Source of the DNA: an uncultured Rhodopila sp.
GTDB lineage: Bacteria; Pseudomonadota; Alphaproteobacteria; Acetobacterales; Acetobacteraceae
NCBI GenBank assembly: GCA_903932145.1
Contig: CAIZFE010000098.1
Location: 1-64,000 of the forward strand
DNA: 64,000 nt
Direction: 5' to 3'
The notes under the pieces are model-generated. The model was not told the DNA's origin and did not search any database. It saw only the letters and a list, made by a program, of their open reading frames with translations. Below are positions 6,780 through 15,382 of this stretch, in pieces (positions within the stretch are counted from its first letter, which is position 1; every line of letters begins with the position of its first letter). A program made the translations under genes and the position numbers.

Positions 6780-8297
6780 ATGAGCAAACGGTCGCAACAG
6801 ATCGACGCCTTTTTCCGGCAGGGCCAGCAGCTTCATATGGCTGGCCGGTTGGCGGAGGCCGAACACATTTACCGTCAGGTGCTGGCAACGATGCCACGCC
6901 ATGCGGAGGCGCTGCACGCCCTGGGCGCGCTGGCGCTGCAATCCGGCCAGCCGGCCATGGCGGAATCGCTGCTGAACCAGGCGATCGCGGTGAAGCCATC
7001 CGCCGATTACCAAATAACCCTGGCCAACGCTCTGCTTGCACTGCATCGGCCGGAGGAGGCCGCGCGGACCACTGTCGAAATCCTGCGCGTCCGTCCGCAG
7101 AATGCCGAGGCGCATCAGGTCCTGGGCCACGCATTCAGCGATGCCGGCCACCCGGAGGAGGCTCTGGACGCCTACCGGTCGGCGGTGCGCCTGAAACCCG
7201 GGCTGCCGGACATCCGCAACAATCTCGGTCTGGCGCTGCGGCAACTGGGCCGGTTGGCCGAGGCCGAACAGGAACTGCGACAAGCGCCGCTCGAACCCGA
7301 TGCGTTGGTGAATCTGTCCAGCGTCCAGAAGGAACGCGGTGCCTTCGTTGAGGCTGAGGAGACCTTGCGCAAGGCCCTGCAACGGGCGCCGGAATCGTCC
7401 GTTCTTCAGTATAACTGGTCCTTGCTCATGCTGTTGCTCGGGCGCACGCAAGAAGCCCGCGCCGGGTGGGAACATCGTTTTCGAGCCGGCGCGATTCCGG
7501 CGCGCGCGTTTCCGCAACCGCAATGGCAAGGCGAGCCGCTCGGCGACCGCACCCTGCTCGTCCACAGCGAACAGGGTTTCGGTGATGTCATCCAGTTCGT
7601 GCGGTTTCTCCCCTCCATCCAGGGAAAGGTCGTCTTCGAAGCGCCGCCGCGCCTGATCCGGTTGCTGTCCAGCAACGCGAACCTGCCGCCGATGATCCCG
7701 ACCGGTGCAACGCCGCCGCCGGTGGACGCCGTCATCCCGTTGATGAGCATCCCCGCCCGCACCGACATCCCATCCGTCGAACCGCCCTATCTGTTCGCCG
7801 AACCCGAACGGGTCGCCCTCTGGAAAGACCGGATCGGCCCCGACGGGTTCCGCATCGGCATCAACTGGCAAGGCTTTCCGGGACGGTTTGAGGACAAAGG
7901 CCGCTCCATGAAGCTGACCGCGTTCGCGCCGTTGGCCAGTGTGCCCGGCGTCCGCCTGATCAGCCTGCAGAAAGGCGAGGGCGAGGACCAGATCGAGTCG
8001 GCCGGCTTCCCCGTCGAAACGCTGGACGGGTTGGATGCCGGCCCCGACGCCTTTCTCGACACCGCGGCGGTGATGGAGAACCTGGATCTGATCATCACCT
8101 CCGATACCTCGATGGCGCATCTTGCCGGGGCGCTGGGGCTGTCGGTGTGGGTGGCGCTGCGGCGCGTGCCGGATTGGCGATGGATGCTCGATCGGGCGGA
8201 CAGTCCCTGGTATCCGACGATGCAGTTGTTCCGCCAATCCGTCGATGGTGACTGGGAACCGGTGTTCGCCGCGATGCGTGAGGCTTTGCTGCAATGA
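6780..8297 (+). CDS. TPR protein with GT9/heptosyltransferase-like C-terminal domain
   Basis: 505 residues. Residues ~1-260 contain about six tetratricopeptide repeats (units such as GRLAEAEHIYRQVLATMPRH, ALHALGALALQSGQ, AHQVLGHAFSDAGHPEEALD). From ~270 the protein has a glycosyltransferase-B-like half: LLVHSEQGFGDVIQFVRFLP, RIGINWQGFPG and NLDLIITSDTSMAHLAGALG, which is the nucleotide-sugar binding signature of heptosyltransferase/SPINDLY-like TPR proteins. It probably modifies protein or surface glycans. The start, ATG 6780, has no evident ribosome-binding site. It overlaps the DUF6165 gene by four bases. Confidence 0.75.
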   Translation: MSKRSQQIDAFFRQGQQLHMAGRLAEAEHIYRQVLATMPRHAEALHALGALALQSGQPAMAESLLNQAIAVKPSADYQITLANALLALHRPEEAARTTVEILRVRPQNAEAHQVLGHAFSDAGHPEEALDAYRSAVRLKPGLPDIRNNLGLALRQLGRLAEAEQELRQAPLEPDALVNLSSVQKERGAFVEAEETLRKALQRAPESSVLQYNWSLLMLLLGRTQEARAGWEHRFRAGAIPARAFPQPQWQGEPLGDRTLLVHSEQGFGDVIQFVRFLPSIQGKVVFEAPPRLIRLLSSNANLPPMIPTGATPPPVDAVIPLMSIPARTDIPSVEPPYLFAEPERVALWKDRIGPDGFRIGINWQGFPGRFEDKGRSMKLTAFAPLASVPGVRLISLQKGEGEDQIESAGFPVETLDGLDAGPDAFLDTAAVMENLDLIITSDTSMAHLAGALGLSVWVALRRVPDWRWMLDRADSPWYPTMQLFRQSVDGDWEPVFAAMREALLQ

Positions 8298-8671
8298 CCG
8301 ATCCGATGGTCCGGGTCTCTTGGGGCGAATTGCTCGACAAGATCGCGATCCTGGAGATCAAGACGCGCCGCCTGCGCGCGATCGACGCCCGGGCCAACGC
8401 GGCGAAGGAACTGGCGGCGTTGCGGCGTGTGGCCGGTTCGCCTCCGGGTATCGCTGAATTGGAAGCGGCGTTGATCGCGGTGAACACGCGTCTGTGGCGG
8501 ATCGAGGATCTGGTGCGTGAAAAAGAGGCCGCCCGCGACTTCGGCCCCGGTTTCGTCGCGCTGGCCCGAGCGGTTTACCATGAAAACGATGAGCGGGGCC
8601 GTATCAAGCAGGCGCTGAATCGGGTCCTGCGATCCTCGCTGGTGGAAGAAAAACAGTATTCGGCATATTAG
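8294..8671 (+). CDS. DUF6165 family protein
   Basis: A 125-residue protein beginning MTDPMVRVSWGELLDKIAI, followed by LEIKTRRL, a coiled-coil-like helical stretch and a Tyr-rich end (QYSAY). It matches the DUF6165 family, which is found beside TPR/glycosyltransferase genes in alphaproteobacteria. The ATGA overlap with the preceding TPR-GT gene indicates one operon and a possible role in the same glycan or flagellin-type modification, but no activity is known. yggS follows after six bases. Confidence 0.75.
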   Translation: MTDPMVRVSWGELLDKIAILEIKTRRLRAIDARANAAKELAALRRVAGSPPGIAELEAALIAVNTRLWRIEDLVREKEAARDFGPGFVALARAVYHENDERGRIKQALNRVLRSSLVEEKQYSAY

Positions 8672-8677
8672 GATGCC

Positions 8678-9343
8678 ATGACCGACCAGATCGCCGACAA
8701 TCTCCGCCGCGTGCAGGACCGTATCGCCACCGCCGCCATCGCCGCCGGGCGCCGGCCGGAGGATATCACGCTGGTCGCGGTGTCGAAAACGAAACCGATC
8801 GAAGCGGTCGCCGCCGCTTTGGCTGCCGGCCAATTGGTATTCGGCGAGAACCGCGTGCAGGAAGCCGCCGCGAAATTTCCTGAGTTGCGGGCGCGGTATT
8901 CCCTCAGCGTGCACATCATCGGTGGGTTGCAGACCAACAAGGCGCGCGATGCGGTGCGGATTGCTGACGTTATCGAGTCGCTGGACCGGCCCAAGCTGGC
9001 GGACGCTATTGAAGCCGCGATCGTCAAGGAAGGCCGCACGCCGAAGCTGCTGATCGAGGTCAACACTGGCCTGGAACCTCAAAAATCCGGCATCGCTCGG
9101 GATGACGCGGATGGGTTCATCGACGACTGCAAATCCCGTTTCGGCGCGGCACTGGCCGGCCTGATGTGTGTGCCGCCGCATGACGAAGATCCGCGGCCGC
9201 ACTTCACCTGGCTCGCCGACCGTGCCGCTCGTCACGGGTTGGCGACGGTATCGATGGGGATGTCAGCGGATTTTGAAATCGCGATCGCCTGCGGTGCGAC
9301 CTGGGTGCGGGTTGGCAGCGCGATCTTCGGGTCGCGCTTATAG
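8678..9343 (+). CDS. YggS/PLPBP family pyridoxal phosphate homeostasis protein
   Basis: A 221-residue PLP-binding protein of the YggS (PROSC) family, with the alanine-racemase-like TIM barrel. The PLP lysine is Lys37 in LVAVSKTKP. Family motifs follow: FGENRVQEA, HIIGGLQTNKA, LLIEVNTG, GLMCVPP, SMGMSADFEIAI and WVRVGSAIFG. It regulates free pyridoxal phosphate rather than acting as a racemase. It is the last gene of the TPR-GT/DUF6165 cluster. Confidence 0.92.
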   Translation: MTDQIADNLRRVQDRIATAAIAAGRRPEDITLVAVSKTKPIEAVAAALAAGQLVFGENRVQEAAAKFPELRARYSLSVHIIGGLQTNKARDAVRIADVIESLDRPKLADAIEAAIVKEGRTPKLLIEVNTGLEPQKSGIARDDADGFIDDCKSRFGAALAGLMCVPPHDEDPRPHFTWLADRAARHGLATVSMGMSADFEIAIACGATWVRVGSAIFGSRL

Positions 9344-9498
9344 TCGCCGGTGTGGACACGGACACACGCTGGCCAACCTCAAAATCGTCATAGTGCGTGG
9401 AAGGCGCACGATCCATGTTTTCACGATAGACCTGGATGCCGGCCTTCCTCCGTCATGCGCGATCTTGATGCAAACACCTTCCCGGCCACCGAAGTGGG

Positions 9499-9526
9499 AA
9501 AAAGCCGCCGGACCTGATCCGGCGGC
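9499..9526 (-). terminator. Rho-independent terminator of the NIPSNAP/fRMsr unit
   Basis: A perfect 9-bp stem GCCGCCGGA/TCCGGCGGC (9504-9512 and 9518-9526) with a 5-base loop. On the minus strand it is followed by five Ts (9503-9499). It lies 37 bases beyond the minus-strand stop at 9563. Confidence 0.85.
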
Positions 9527-9562
9527 GACGATAAAACAAACCGAAACGAAACGCCGAAACAA

Positions 9563-9886
9563 CTACCGGTTGATCGGGGCGAACGGGGCCGGGGTCATCA
9601 GGTTGTTTCTTTGTCCAATCAGATAGCCAGCCTCACCGTTTTTTTGCAGGTAGAGCTGCCATTCCGGATCGGCACTCATGGCGGCGCGACGGGCGGCACG
9701 ATCGGCCGCGTCCTTGTAAACCCACATATGGACGAAGGTATTAACCTCACCCGATTCGGTGATCAGGTAGGCCAGAGGCTCACCCAAATGTCGCTTCTGC
9801 GGCGTCAGGCCGTATTCCTGGTACAGGGCCATCTGTTTGGCCATGGTTCCGGGTTTCACGGTGTAGGTGCGTTGGTCGATGAGCAT
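9563..9886 (-). CDS. NIPSNAP family protein
   Basis: A 107-residue single-domain NIPSNAP protein (ferredoxin-like dimeric alpha-beta barrel fold). Typical segments are MLIDQRTYTVKPGTMAKQM, YGLTPQKRHLGEPLAYLITE, NTFVHMWVYKDAADRAARRA and DPEWQLYL. The biochemical role of bacterial members is unknown. It follows the fRMsr gene on the same strand and overlaps its 3' end by 31 bases; a strong terminator lies just downstream. Confidence 0.85.
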   Translation of the reverse strand: MLIDQRTYTVKPGTMAKQMALYQEYGLTPQKRHLGEPLAYLITESGEVNTFVHMWVYKDAADRAARRAAMSADPEWQLYLQKNGEAGYLIGQRNNLMTPAPFAPINR

Positions 9887-10428
9887 GTGTTCTCTCCCCT
9901 GGGATGCTCCGCGGAATCGCGGCGCGATCGAACAGGCGGAGCAAAGGTAAGGTGACGAAGGATGATCGCCACCAGTGCCTCGCAGCCAGCCTGATCCTGC
10001 GCATCGAAGCGCGCCAGCGTCGGGCTGTCCAGGTCTAACACGCCGATCAGCGTTTCGCCGTGGATCAGCGGCACGACCAATTCGGATTGCGAGGCCGAAT
10101 CGCAGGCGATGTGGCCGGGGAACTCATGTACATCCGCCACCAAAACCGACCGCCGTTGTTTCGCCGCCGCCCCGCAGACGCCTTTTCCGATCGGGATCCG
10201 CACGCAGGCGGGTTTGCCCTGGAACGGCCCCAGCACCAGATCCCCGTCCGGCCTCTTCGCCAAATAAAAGCCGGCCCAGTTTAGATCGGGAAGCGTGTGA
10301 TAGATCGCGGCCGCGGCATTGGCGAGATTAGCCGTCACGTCGCCCTCGCCTCCGAGAAGCGCGTCTATCTCGCCGGATAAATTCGCGTAAAGCGTGATCT
10401 TGTCGTCGTGTTCATGCAAGCCGTTCAT
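9856..10428 (-). CDS. GAF-domain free methionine-(R)-sulfoxide reductase (fRMsr)
   Basis: A GAF-fold enzyme that reduces free methionine-(R)-sulfoxide with thioredoxin-type electrons. The three family cysteines are present with the right spacing: Cys75 (GKPAC), Cys85 (GKGVC) and Cys109 (HIAC), offset 10 and 24 as in E. coli C84/C94/C118. Other signatures are LNWAGFYL and ELVVPLIHGETLIGVLDLDS. The C-terminal ~25 residues run past the usual end of the family and overlap the NIPSNAP start. The start is ATG 10428. A msrB gene at 18.8 kb handles the protein-bound form. Confidence 0.88.
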   Translation of the reverse strand: MNGLHEHDDKITLYANLSGEIDALLGGEGDVTANLANAAAAIYHTLPDLNWAGFYLAKRPDGDLVLGPFQGKPACVRIPIGKGVCGAAAKQRRSVLVADVHEFPGHIACDSASQSELVVPLIHGETLIGVLDLDSPTLARFDAQDQAGCEALVAIILRHLTFAPPVRSRRDSAEHPRGENTCSSTNAPTP

Positions 10429-10548
10429 GCCGTGTCTCCAAAAGTGGGAGCAGGCATAAATCAGTCAGGCGACCGATCCCAGGGGATAACATAGCCCCTG
10501 GTCAGACAAATCAAGGCGGCCGGGCCGCGAACCGCCGCGGCCCAGTCC

Positions 10549-10959
10549 TTAGTGAGTGGCGCGAACAGGTTCGGTGCCGGTGCGGGCACGGGCCTGGGCG
10601 GGTTCGGCGGTGATCCGCAATGTGGACGCCGCATCGCGGAGGATCGTCCGCATTTCGCGCAGGAACGCCATGCCCGTCGCGGTGCGCTGTACCAGAACGC
10701 TGCGGCGATCCAGGGGATCGGTCTTGCGACGAACCAGATCAAACTCCGACAGGCGATCCAACGCCCGCGTGATTGCCGGTTTCGAGACACCGAGTTTGGC
10801 TGCCAGCCCGCGAACGGTCTGCGCCTCGGTTTCCAGATAGCATGTGAGGAAGACACCGAGCTGACGGGCGGACAGATCGGGTCCATCGCGGCGGACGAGT
10901 TCCACGATGGCGGTGCGCAGAATGCCGGCCAGACCGTCGCTGACCTCGTTTGTGATCAT
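10549..10959 (-). CDS. MarR-family transcriptional regulator
   Basis: A 136-residue winged-helix regulator. The recognition region is VRGLAAKLGVSKPAITRALDRL, followed by the wing DPLDRRSVLVQRTATG, which is diagnostic of MarR. The C-terminal tail is Ala/Arg/Thr-rich and probably disordered. The ligand is unknown. The ~600 bases upstream contain no recognisable gene, so its target promoter is likely its own. Confidence 0.88.
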   Translation of the reverse strand: MITNEVSDGLAGILRTAIVELVRRDGPDLSARQLGVFLTCYLETEAQTVRGLAAKLGVSKPAITRALDRLSEFDLVRRKTDPLDRRSVLVQRTATGMAFLREMRTILRDAASTLRITAEPAQARARTGTEPVRATH

Positions 10960-11555
10960 AATCTTCTACCTTTCCTGTATGACGCTGCGGCCGCCACTGA
11001 CCGAAACGGTGACCGCCATTGAATAGTTGTCACGCGATTGAATTCGTGTCGCGTAACGAAGAGGTGTACCAACCGTATTTGTTCCGGTGGTTATATTGGA
11101 ATTTCGAAATAAGGCTGACATAATACATAGTATTAATTCGAATCGACCGCCGTTCCCGGCTCAGATCGCGCCATGCGCCATGCGCCCGGCGCACGGCACA
11201 CGGCCACAGGCACCCCCGGGCCGCTGGGGTGTTGCCGGCGCGCTACAATCTTTGGTGGCATATCAGCATGTTTTCGCCGTTTCGATAAAGCCGGGACCGA
11301 GCCGGGCACCATGTCGGGGTGGTTCCGCGGGGGGCCGCAGGCGCAGCGCCGCCGCGGCGCCAAGGTCCGGTCAGAGTGTTACTATTGTGGTTACGTATCG
11401 GTGAAATGAAGCGAAATTTATGAGTTAAAACACTGACTAAGGTGATTTTGACCGCCCCGGATTGAACCGGCCCGAACGAGAAGTAGCGAATTGGGCGACA
11501 GGATGCCGCACTTGCGTCGTTTCGGTACGTCCAATCCGGCAAGCGGAACGGTCAG
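10960..11555. other. Intergenic region without a recognised gene
   Basis: About 600 bases between the MarR gene and the end of dinB. The part 11080-11150 is AT-rich and could hold the marR promoter (TTGACATAAT-like sequences). Short reading frames exist on both strands (e.g. 11173-11409), but none has a recognisable protein pattern or a convincing ribosome-binding site. Confidence 0.4.
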
Positions 11556-12809
11556 TCAGCGAAGCGATCGCCCGCGTCCAATCGCACCGTCGCCGAAGCG
11601 GCCGCGCAGCGCATCGATCGCCGCCTGCGCGGCCGCGCGTCTGGGTGTGTCGGGGTCCGCCAGATCGCCGTGATCGGCGGTCGAACCGGCGACCAGCGGG
11701 CTCGCCCCTATGCCGATCAAGCGAAATTCAGTTCCCGTCGCCTCTTTAGCCAGCAGGGTTCTGGCCAGGTCGAACAACCGGTCGGGCAAAACCGTCGGGC
11801 TGGACAGCCTCGCGGATCGGGTGCGCGAGGCGAAGCGCGACGTTTTCAGCTTCAGCACCACGCCGCCGGCGGCCAATGCCTGTTCCTTCAGACGGCGGGC
11901 CAGCTTTTCGCACAGGCGCCAGAGATGATATTCTAGATCCGCGATGGACACGAGGTCGCGATCAAAGGTGGTTTCCGCGCTGACCGATTTGGTTTCTCGT
12001 GACGGATCGACCACCCGCGCGTCTTCGCCTTTCGCTCTGCGGACCAGGGCGGGTCCGTCATCGCCCAGTTTCCGGGCAGCATCCCGTTCCGGTAACATCT
12101 GCAACTGTCCCAGCCGCGTAATACCGAGGGTTTCGAGTTTTTTGGCGAGCGCGGCACCCACGCCGGGCAGCAGGCGGACGGACTCGGGGGCCAGGAACGC
12201 GGCGGCTTCCTCGGCGTCGATAACGGTGAAGCCACGCGGTTTGCCGCGGCCGGCGGCGATCTTGGCCATCAGCCGGTTCGCGGCGAGGCCGATCGACACC
12301 GTGACGCCGATATGCGTTTCGACCGCATTGGCAAAACGCGCCAGCACGATCGCGGGTGCGGCGCCGTGCAACGCCTCGGTGCCGGACAGGTCGAGCACGG
12401 CCTCGTCGATCGACAGCGGTTGCACCAGCGGCGTCAATTCGCCCATCAGCGTGCGCATCTGACGCGATGCGGCAATATACTTCGAAAAATCCGGCTTGAT
12501 GACGACTGCATGCGGGCAGGCTTTCAGTGCCTTGAACATCGGCATCGCACTCTTTACGCCGTAGATACGAGCGACATAGCACGCCGCCGTGACCACGCCG
12601 CGGGTGCCGCCGCCGACGATGACCGGGCGGCCCTGCAACTCCGGCCGGTCGCGCTTTTCCACGCTGGCGTAGAACGCATCGCAGTCGATATGCGCGATCG
12701 TCAGGCGTAGCAGGCTGTGGTGGCGTACAATCCGGCCGCCGCCGCATCCGGGGCATCGGGTCGGCATCGGGTCCGCGACGAGATAACAGTCGCGGCACAA
12801 ACCGGTCAC
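11556..12809 (-). CDS. dinB: DNA polymerase IV with N-terminal zinc ribbon
   Basis: A Y-family translesion polymerase. Catalytic blocks are IAHIDCDAFYASVEKRD, GVVTAACYVARIYGVKSAMP and VQPLSIDEAVLDLSG (the SIDE carboxylates), then a helix-hairpin-helix LPGVGAALAKKLETLGI and a little-finger domain to the end. Ahead of the polymerase is a short zinc-ribbon-like segment with CRDC and CPGCG, a known variant in Rhodospirillales. GTG 12809 is chosen because it sits one base after the ROK stop; a start at 12863 would overlap ROK by 53 bases. It is co-transcribed with the ROK kinase. Confidence 0.88.
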   Translation of the reverse strand: MTGLCRDCYLVADPMPTRCPGCGGGRIVRHHSLLRLTIAHIDCDAFYASVEKRDRPELQGRPVIVGGGTRGVVTAACYVARIYGVKSAMPMFKALKACPHAVVIKPDFSKYIAASRQMRTLMGELTPLVQPLSIDEAVLDLSGTEALHGAAPAIVLARFANAVETHIGVTVSIGLAANRLMAKIAAGRGKPRGFTVIDAEEAAAFLAPESVRLLPGVGAALAKKLETLGITRLGQLQMLPERDAARKLGDDGPALVRRAKGEDARVVDPSRETKSVSAETTFDRDLVSIADLEYHLWRLCEKLARRLKEQALAAGGVVLKLKTSRFASRTRSARLSSPTVLPDRLFDLARTLLAKEATGTEFRLIGIGASPLVAGSTADHGDLADPDTPRRAAAQAAIDALRGRFGDGAIGRGRSLR

Positions 12810-12810
12810 G

Positions 12811-13710
12811 TCATGCGGCCGGCCAGAGCCACGCAGCACCCCGCACGCCCGACGAGTCGCCATGTTTGTTGCGCAGGATCGGCGTGTCGATCGTGTCGCT
12901 GAAGGCGTGCGCCGGGATCAGCCGCGGCAGTTCGGCGTAAAGATGGTCCATATTGGACAGGCCGCCGCCCAGCACGATGGCGTCGGGGTCGAGCAGATCG
13001 ATCACCACCGCCAGTCCCCGTGCCAACCGGTCGGCATGGCGTGCCAGCGCGGCGGCTGCCGCTGTGTCGCCGGCAGCGGCGCGACGCGGCAGGTCGCTTG
13101 CGTCGTGTGCCTCCGGGCCGTCGCAGTCGCGTGCCAGCGAGGGCCCTGCGACGAAGGTCTCCAGGCAACCATGTTTGCCGCAAAAGCAAAGTTCGCCGGG
13201 CAACTCCGGCCCACGCGGCCAGGGCAGGGGGATGTGCCCCCATTCTCCGCCGACCCGGTGCCGGCCCTGATGCACGCGCCCGTGCATCACGATCCCGCCG
13301 CCGCAACCGGTGCCCAGAATGACACCGAAGACCACGCCAAATCCCGCCCCGGCACCGTCGGTTGCCTCACTGAGGGCGAAGCAGTTGGCGTCGTTTTCAA
13401 CGCGTACCTCCCGCGCCAGCGCCTGCGCTATGTCGTGATCGAACCGGTGGCCGTTCAGCGCGATGGAGTTCGCGTTCTTTACGCGGCCAGTGGCCGGGCT
13501 GATGACGCCGGGGATGCCGATCCCGACCGTGGCGGTCACGCCCAGTTGCGATTCGGCCTGGCGCACCAGGCCGGCAATGGCGTCCAGCGTTGCCTGATAG
13601 CCGGACGGGGTGGGGATGCGATGGCGCAGCGCCTCATGCCCATCCGGTCCGAGGACCGCGATTTCGATCTTGGTGCCGCCCAGGTCGATGCCGATTCGGT
13701 GTCGGGTCAT
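12811..13710 (-). CDS. ROK-family sugar kinase (fructokinase/glucokinase-like)
   Basis: A 299-residue ROK kinase that phosphorylates a hexose with ATP. It has the N-terminal phosphate loop GIDLGGTKIEIAVLGPDG, the ROK signature with VENDANCFALSEA, GVILGTGCGGGIV, the HxGxGH region written as GGEWGHIPLP, the zinc knuckle CFCGKHGCLE and a late VLGGGLSN. The start, MTRHRIG at 13710, is the family start. It is the first gene of a pair with dinB, an odd functional partner. The exact sugar (fructose, glucose or mannose) cannot be decided. Confidence 0.85.
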   Translation of the reverse strand: MTRHRIGIDLGGTKIEIAVLGPDGHEALRHRIPTPSGYQATLDAIAGLVRQAESQLGVTATVGIGIPGVISPATGRVKNANSIALNGHRFDHDIAQALAREVRVENDANCFALSEATDGAGAGFGVVFGVILGTGCGGGIVMHGRVHQGRHRVGGEWGHIPLPWPRGPELPGELCFCGKHGCLETFVAGPSLARDCDGPEAHDASDLPRRAAAGDTAAAAALARHADRLARGLAVVIDLLDPDAIVLGGGLSNMDHLYAELPRLIPAHAFSDTIDTPILRNKHGDSSGVRGAAWLWPAA

Positions 13711-13866
13711 GGTGTCCGTTCGGCCTTCGCTGCCTGAATCAACTGTCGTTGCGGGACGCGGCATTCTCCGCGGACGCAAGTTGGCCGGAGAGTGCCGTGT
13801 CGCCGCGTGCCCCGCAATGACAAACACCGGCTTGCCCTTGCGCCCGGACATACGCATCTTGCGGGC

Positions 13867-14133
13867 ATGAGCGAGACCCTGCTTGACGTCAAAGGTATGA
13901 ACTGTCCCCTGCCGGTGTTGAAGGCCAACCGCACCTTGCGCGGTATGGCACCCGGTGAGCGGCTGCGGGTTCTGGCCACCGATCGCGCATCGGTTGCTGA
14001 CTTTCAGGCGTACTGCCGCGAAACTGGTCACGCGCTACTGGCGTGCGGCGAGGAATCCGGCGTATTCAGCTTCGTCATCCGCCGCCGCCCTGATGAGGCG
14101 CTCCCAAACGACCCACAGAAAAAGGGTAACTGA
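13867..14133 (+). CDS. TusA-family sulfurtransferase
   Basis: An 88-residue SirA/TusA-type sulfur carrier. The persulfide-accepting cysteine is in the MNCPLPVLKA motif, about residue 13, after the expected LDVKG. It probably relays sulfur for thiouridine or molybdopterin synthesis. The start is ATG 13867. It lies one base before the deacetylase start, so the two are in one transcript. Confidence 0.85.
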   Translation: MSETLLDVKGMNCPLPVLKANRTLRGMAPGERLRVLATDRASVADFQAYCRETGHALLACGEESGVFSFVIRRRPDEALPNDPQKKGN

Positions 14134-14134
14134 C

Positions 14135-15067
14135 GTGCCGACCGCGTTGATCACTCATCCGGCGTGCCTGGAACACGACACCGGACCCTATCATCCCGAA
14201 AACGCCGAACGCCTGCGGGCGGTTCTGGCCGCGCTTGAGGCGCCGGAGTTCGCGCACCTGCTTCGAGAATCGGCGCCGGCGGCAACTGTTGAGCAACTCA
14301 GCCGGGTGCACCCGCTTAGTTATGTGGAAGGCATTCTGTCGATCCATCCCGACCTGGGGGAGCCGATCCACCTCGACGGCGACACCATCATGAGCAACGG
14401 CAGTGCCGAGGCGGCGGCCCGAGCGGCTGGCGGGGCCTGCATGGCGGTGGATGCGGTGATGGAGGGCTGGGCGCGCGCCGCGTTCGCCGCCGTGCGCCCG
14501 CCGGGCCATCACGCGGAACCAGGCAAGCCGATGGGTTTCTGCCTGTTCAACAACGCCGCCGTCGCCGCCATGCATGCGCGTGTCCGCTGGGGCGTCCAGC
14601 GAGTCGCGGTGGTCGATTTCGACGTTCACCACGGCAACGGCACCCAGGCGATGTTCGCGGCCGATTCGGACCTGTTCTACGCGTCGTCGCACCAAAGCCC
14701 GTGCTATCCCGGCACCGGGGAGCCGTGGGAGCACGGCGTCGCCGACAATATCCTGAATGTCCCGCTGCGTCCCAGGGACGGAGGTCCGGAATTCCGGGCG
14801 GCATGGGGTGACACCATCATCCCGGCTTTGGAGAAATTCGCACCCGGGTTGCTAATCGTGTCCGCCGGGTTCGACGCCCATATCGACGATCCGTTGGCGC
14901 AACTCCGCGTGGAAACCGCCGATTATGCCTGGCTGACCGAACAACTGGTTGCCGTGGCGGACAAGCACTGTGGTGGGCGAATCGTGTCGGTGCTGGAGGG
15001 CGGGTACGACCTTCATGCGCTCGCTAGCGCGGCGGCTGTGCATGTGCGCGGGCTGATGCGAATTTAA
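14135..15067 (+). CDS. Histone deacetylase-family (acetoin utilisation type) deacetylase
   Basis: A 310-residue class II-like deacetylase. Zinc and catalytic motifs are RPPGHHAEPGKPMGFCLFNN, VAVVDFDVHHGNGTQAMF and SAGFDAHIDDPLA, and the C-terminal VLEGGYDLHAL is present. Bacterial members remove acyl groups from small amines or lysine. GTG 14135 gives the family N-terminus TALITHPACLEHDTGPYHPE, one base after the TusA stop; longer starts read through the TusA frame. Confidence 0.88.
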   Translation: MPTALITHPACLEHDTGPYHPENAERLRAVLAALEAPEFAHLLRESAPAATVEQLSRVHPLSYVEGILSIHPDLGEPIHLDGDTIMSNGSAEAAARAAGGACMAVDAVMEGWARAAFAAVRPPGHHAEPGKPMGFCLFNNAAVAAMHARVRWGVQRVAVVDFDVHHGNGTQAMFAADSDLFYASSHQSPCYPGTGEPWEHGVADNILNVPLRPRDGGPEFRAAWGDTIIPALEKFAPGLLIVSAGFDAHIDDPLAQLRVETADYAWLTEQLVAVADKHCGGRIVSVLEGGYDLHALASAAAVHVRGLMRI

Positions 15068-15148
15068 GGCAAGGTGAGGGCTCTGCCCTCAACCCGCGAA
15101 GGGCCATCAGCCCTTCGATCCCACCTATTCAATGCGAAGGCCGTTAGC

Positions 15149-15382
15149 ATGCCCGAAGATGATGTCGCCAGGTTGTCGTTCGAGGACGCGTTGGCGGAAC
15201 TCGACCAGATCGTGCGTGGCCTGGAAGGGGGCACCCTGAAGCTGGATGCGGCGGTGCAGGCGTTCGAACGTGGGGTCAAGCTGCGCCGCCATTGCGAAGC
15301 CAAACTCGCGGAAGTCGAAGCCCGCGTCGAGGCACTCGTTCAACGCGCCGACGGTTCACTCGGAACCCGGCCGCTGGAGTGA
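15149..15382 (+). CDS. xseB: Exodeoxyribonuclease VII small subunit
   Basis: A 77-residue XseB, the small helical-hairpin subunit of exonuclease VII, which degrades single-stranded DNA. It shows the family pattern LSFEDALAELDQIVRGLEGG, LKLDAAVQAFERGVKLRRHC and ALVQ. The start is ATG 15149; a longer start at 15074 adds no family residues. It overlaps tlyA by four bases. In many alphaproteobacteria xseB, dxs and tlyA are adjacent; here dxs is absent from between them. Confidence 0.92.
   Translation: MPEDDVARLSFEDALAELDQIVRGLEGGTLKLDAAVQAFERGVKLRRHCEAKLAEVEARVEALVQRADGSLGTRPLE

Noticed and set aside
6732-8294. Long minus-strand reading frame opposite the TPR-GT gene
   Set aside because: It mirrors a high-GC gene, has a composition of Arg/His/Gln typical of antisense frames, and no recognisable protein.
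9499-9562. Small gene between yggS and NIPSNAP
   Set aside because: The sequence is explained by the terminator of the minus-strand unit and shows no start with a ribosome-binding site.
11173-11409. Possible small gene in the marR-dinB gap
   Set aside because: No ribosome-binding site, no conserved pattern; composition biased as in shadow frames.
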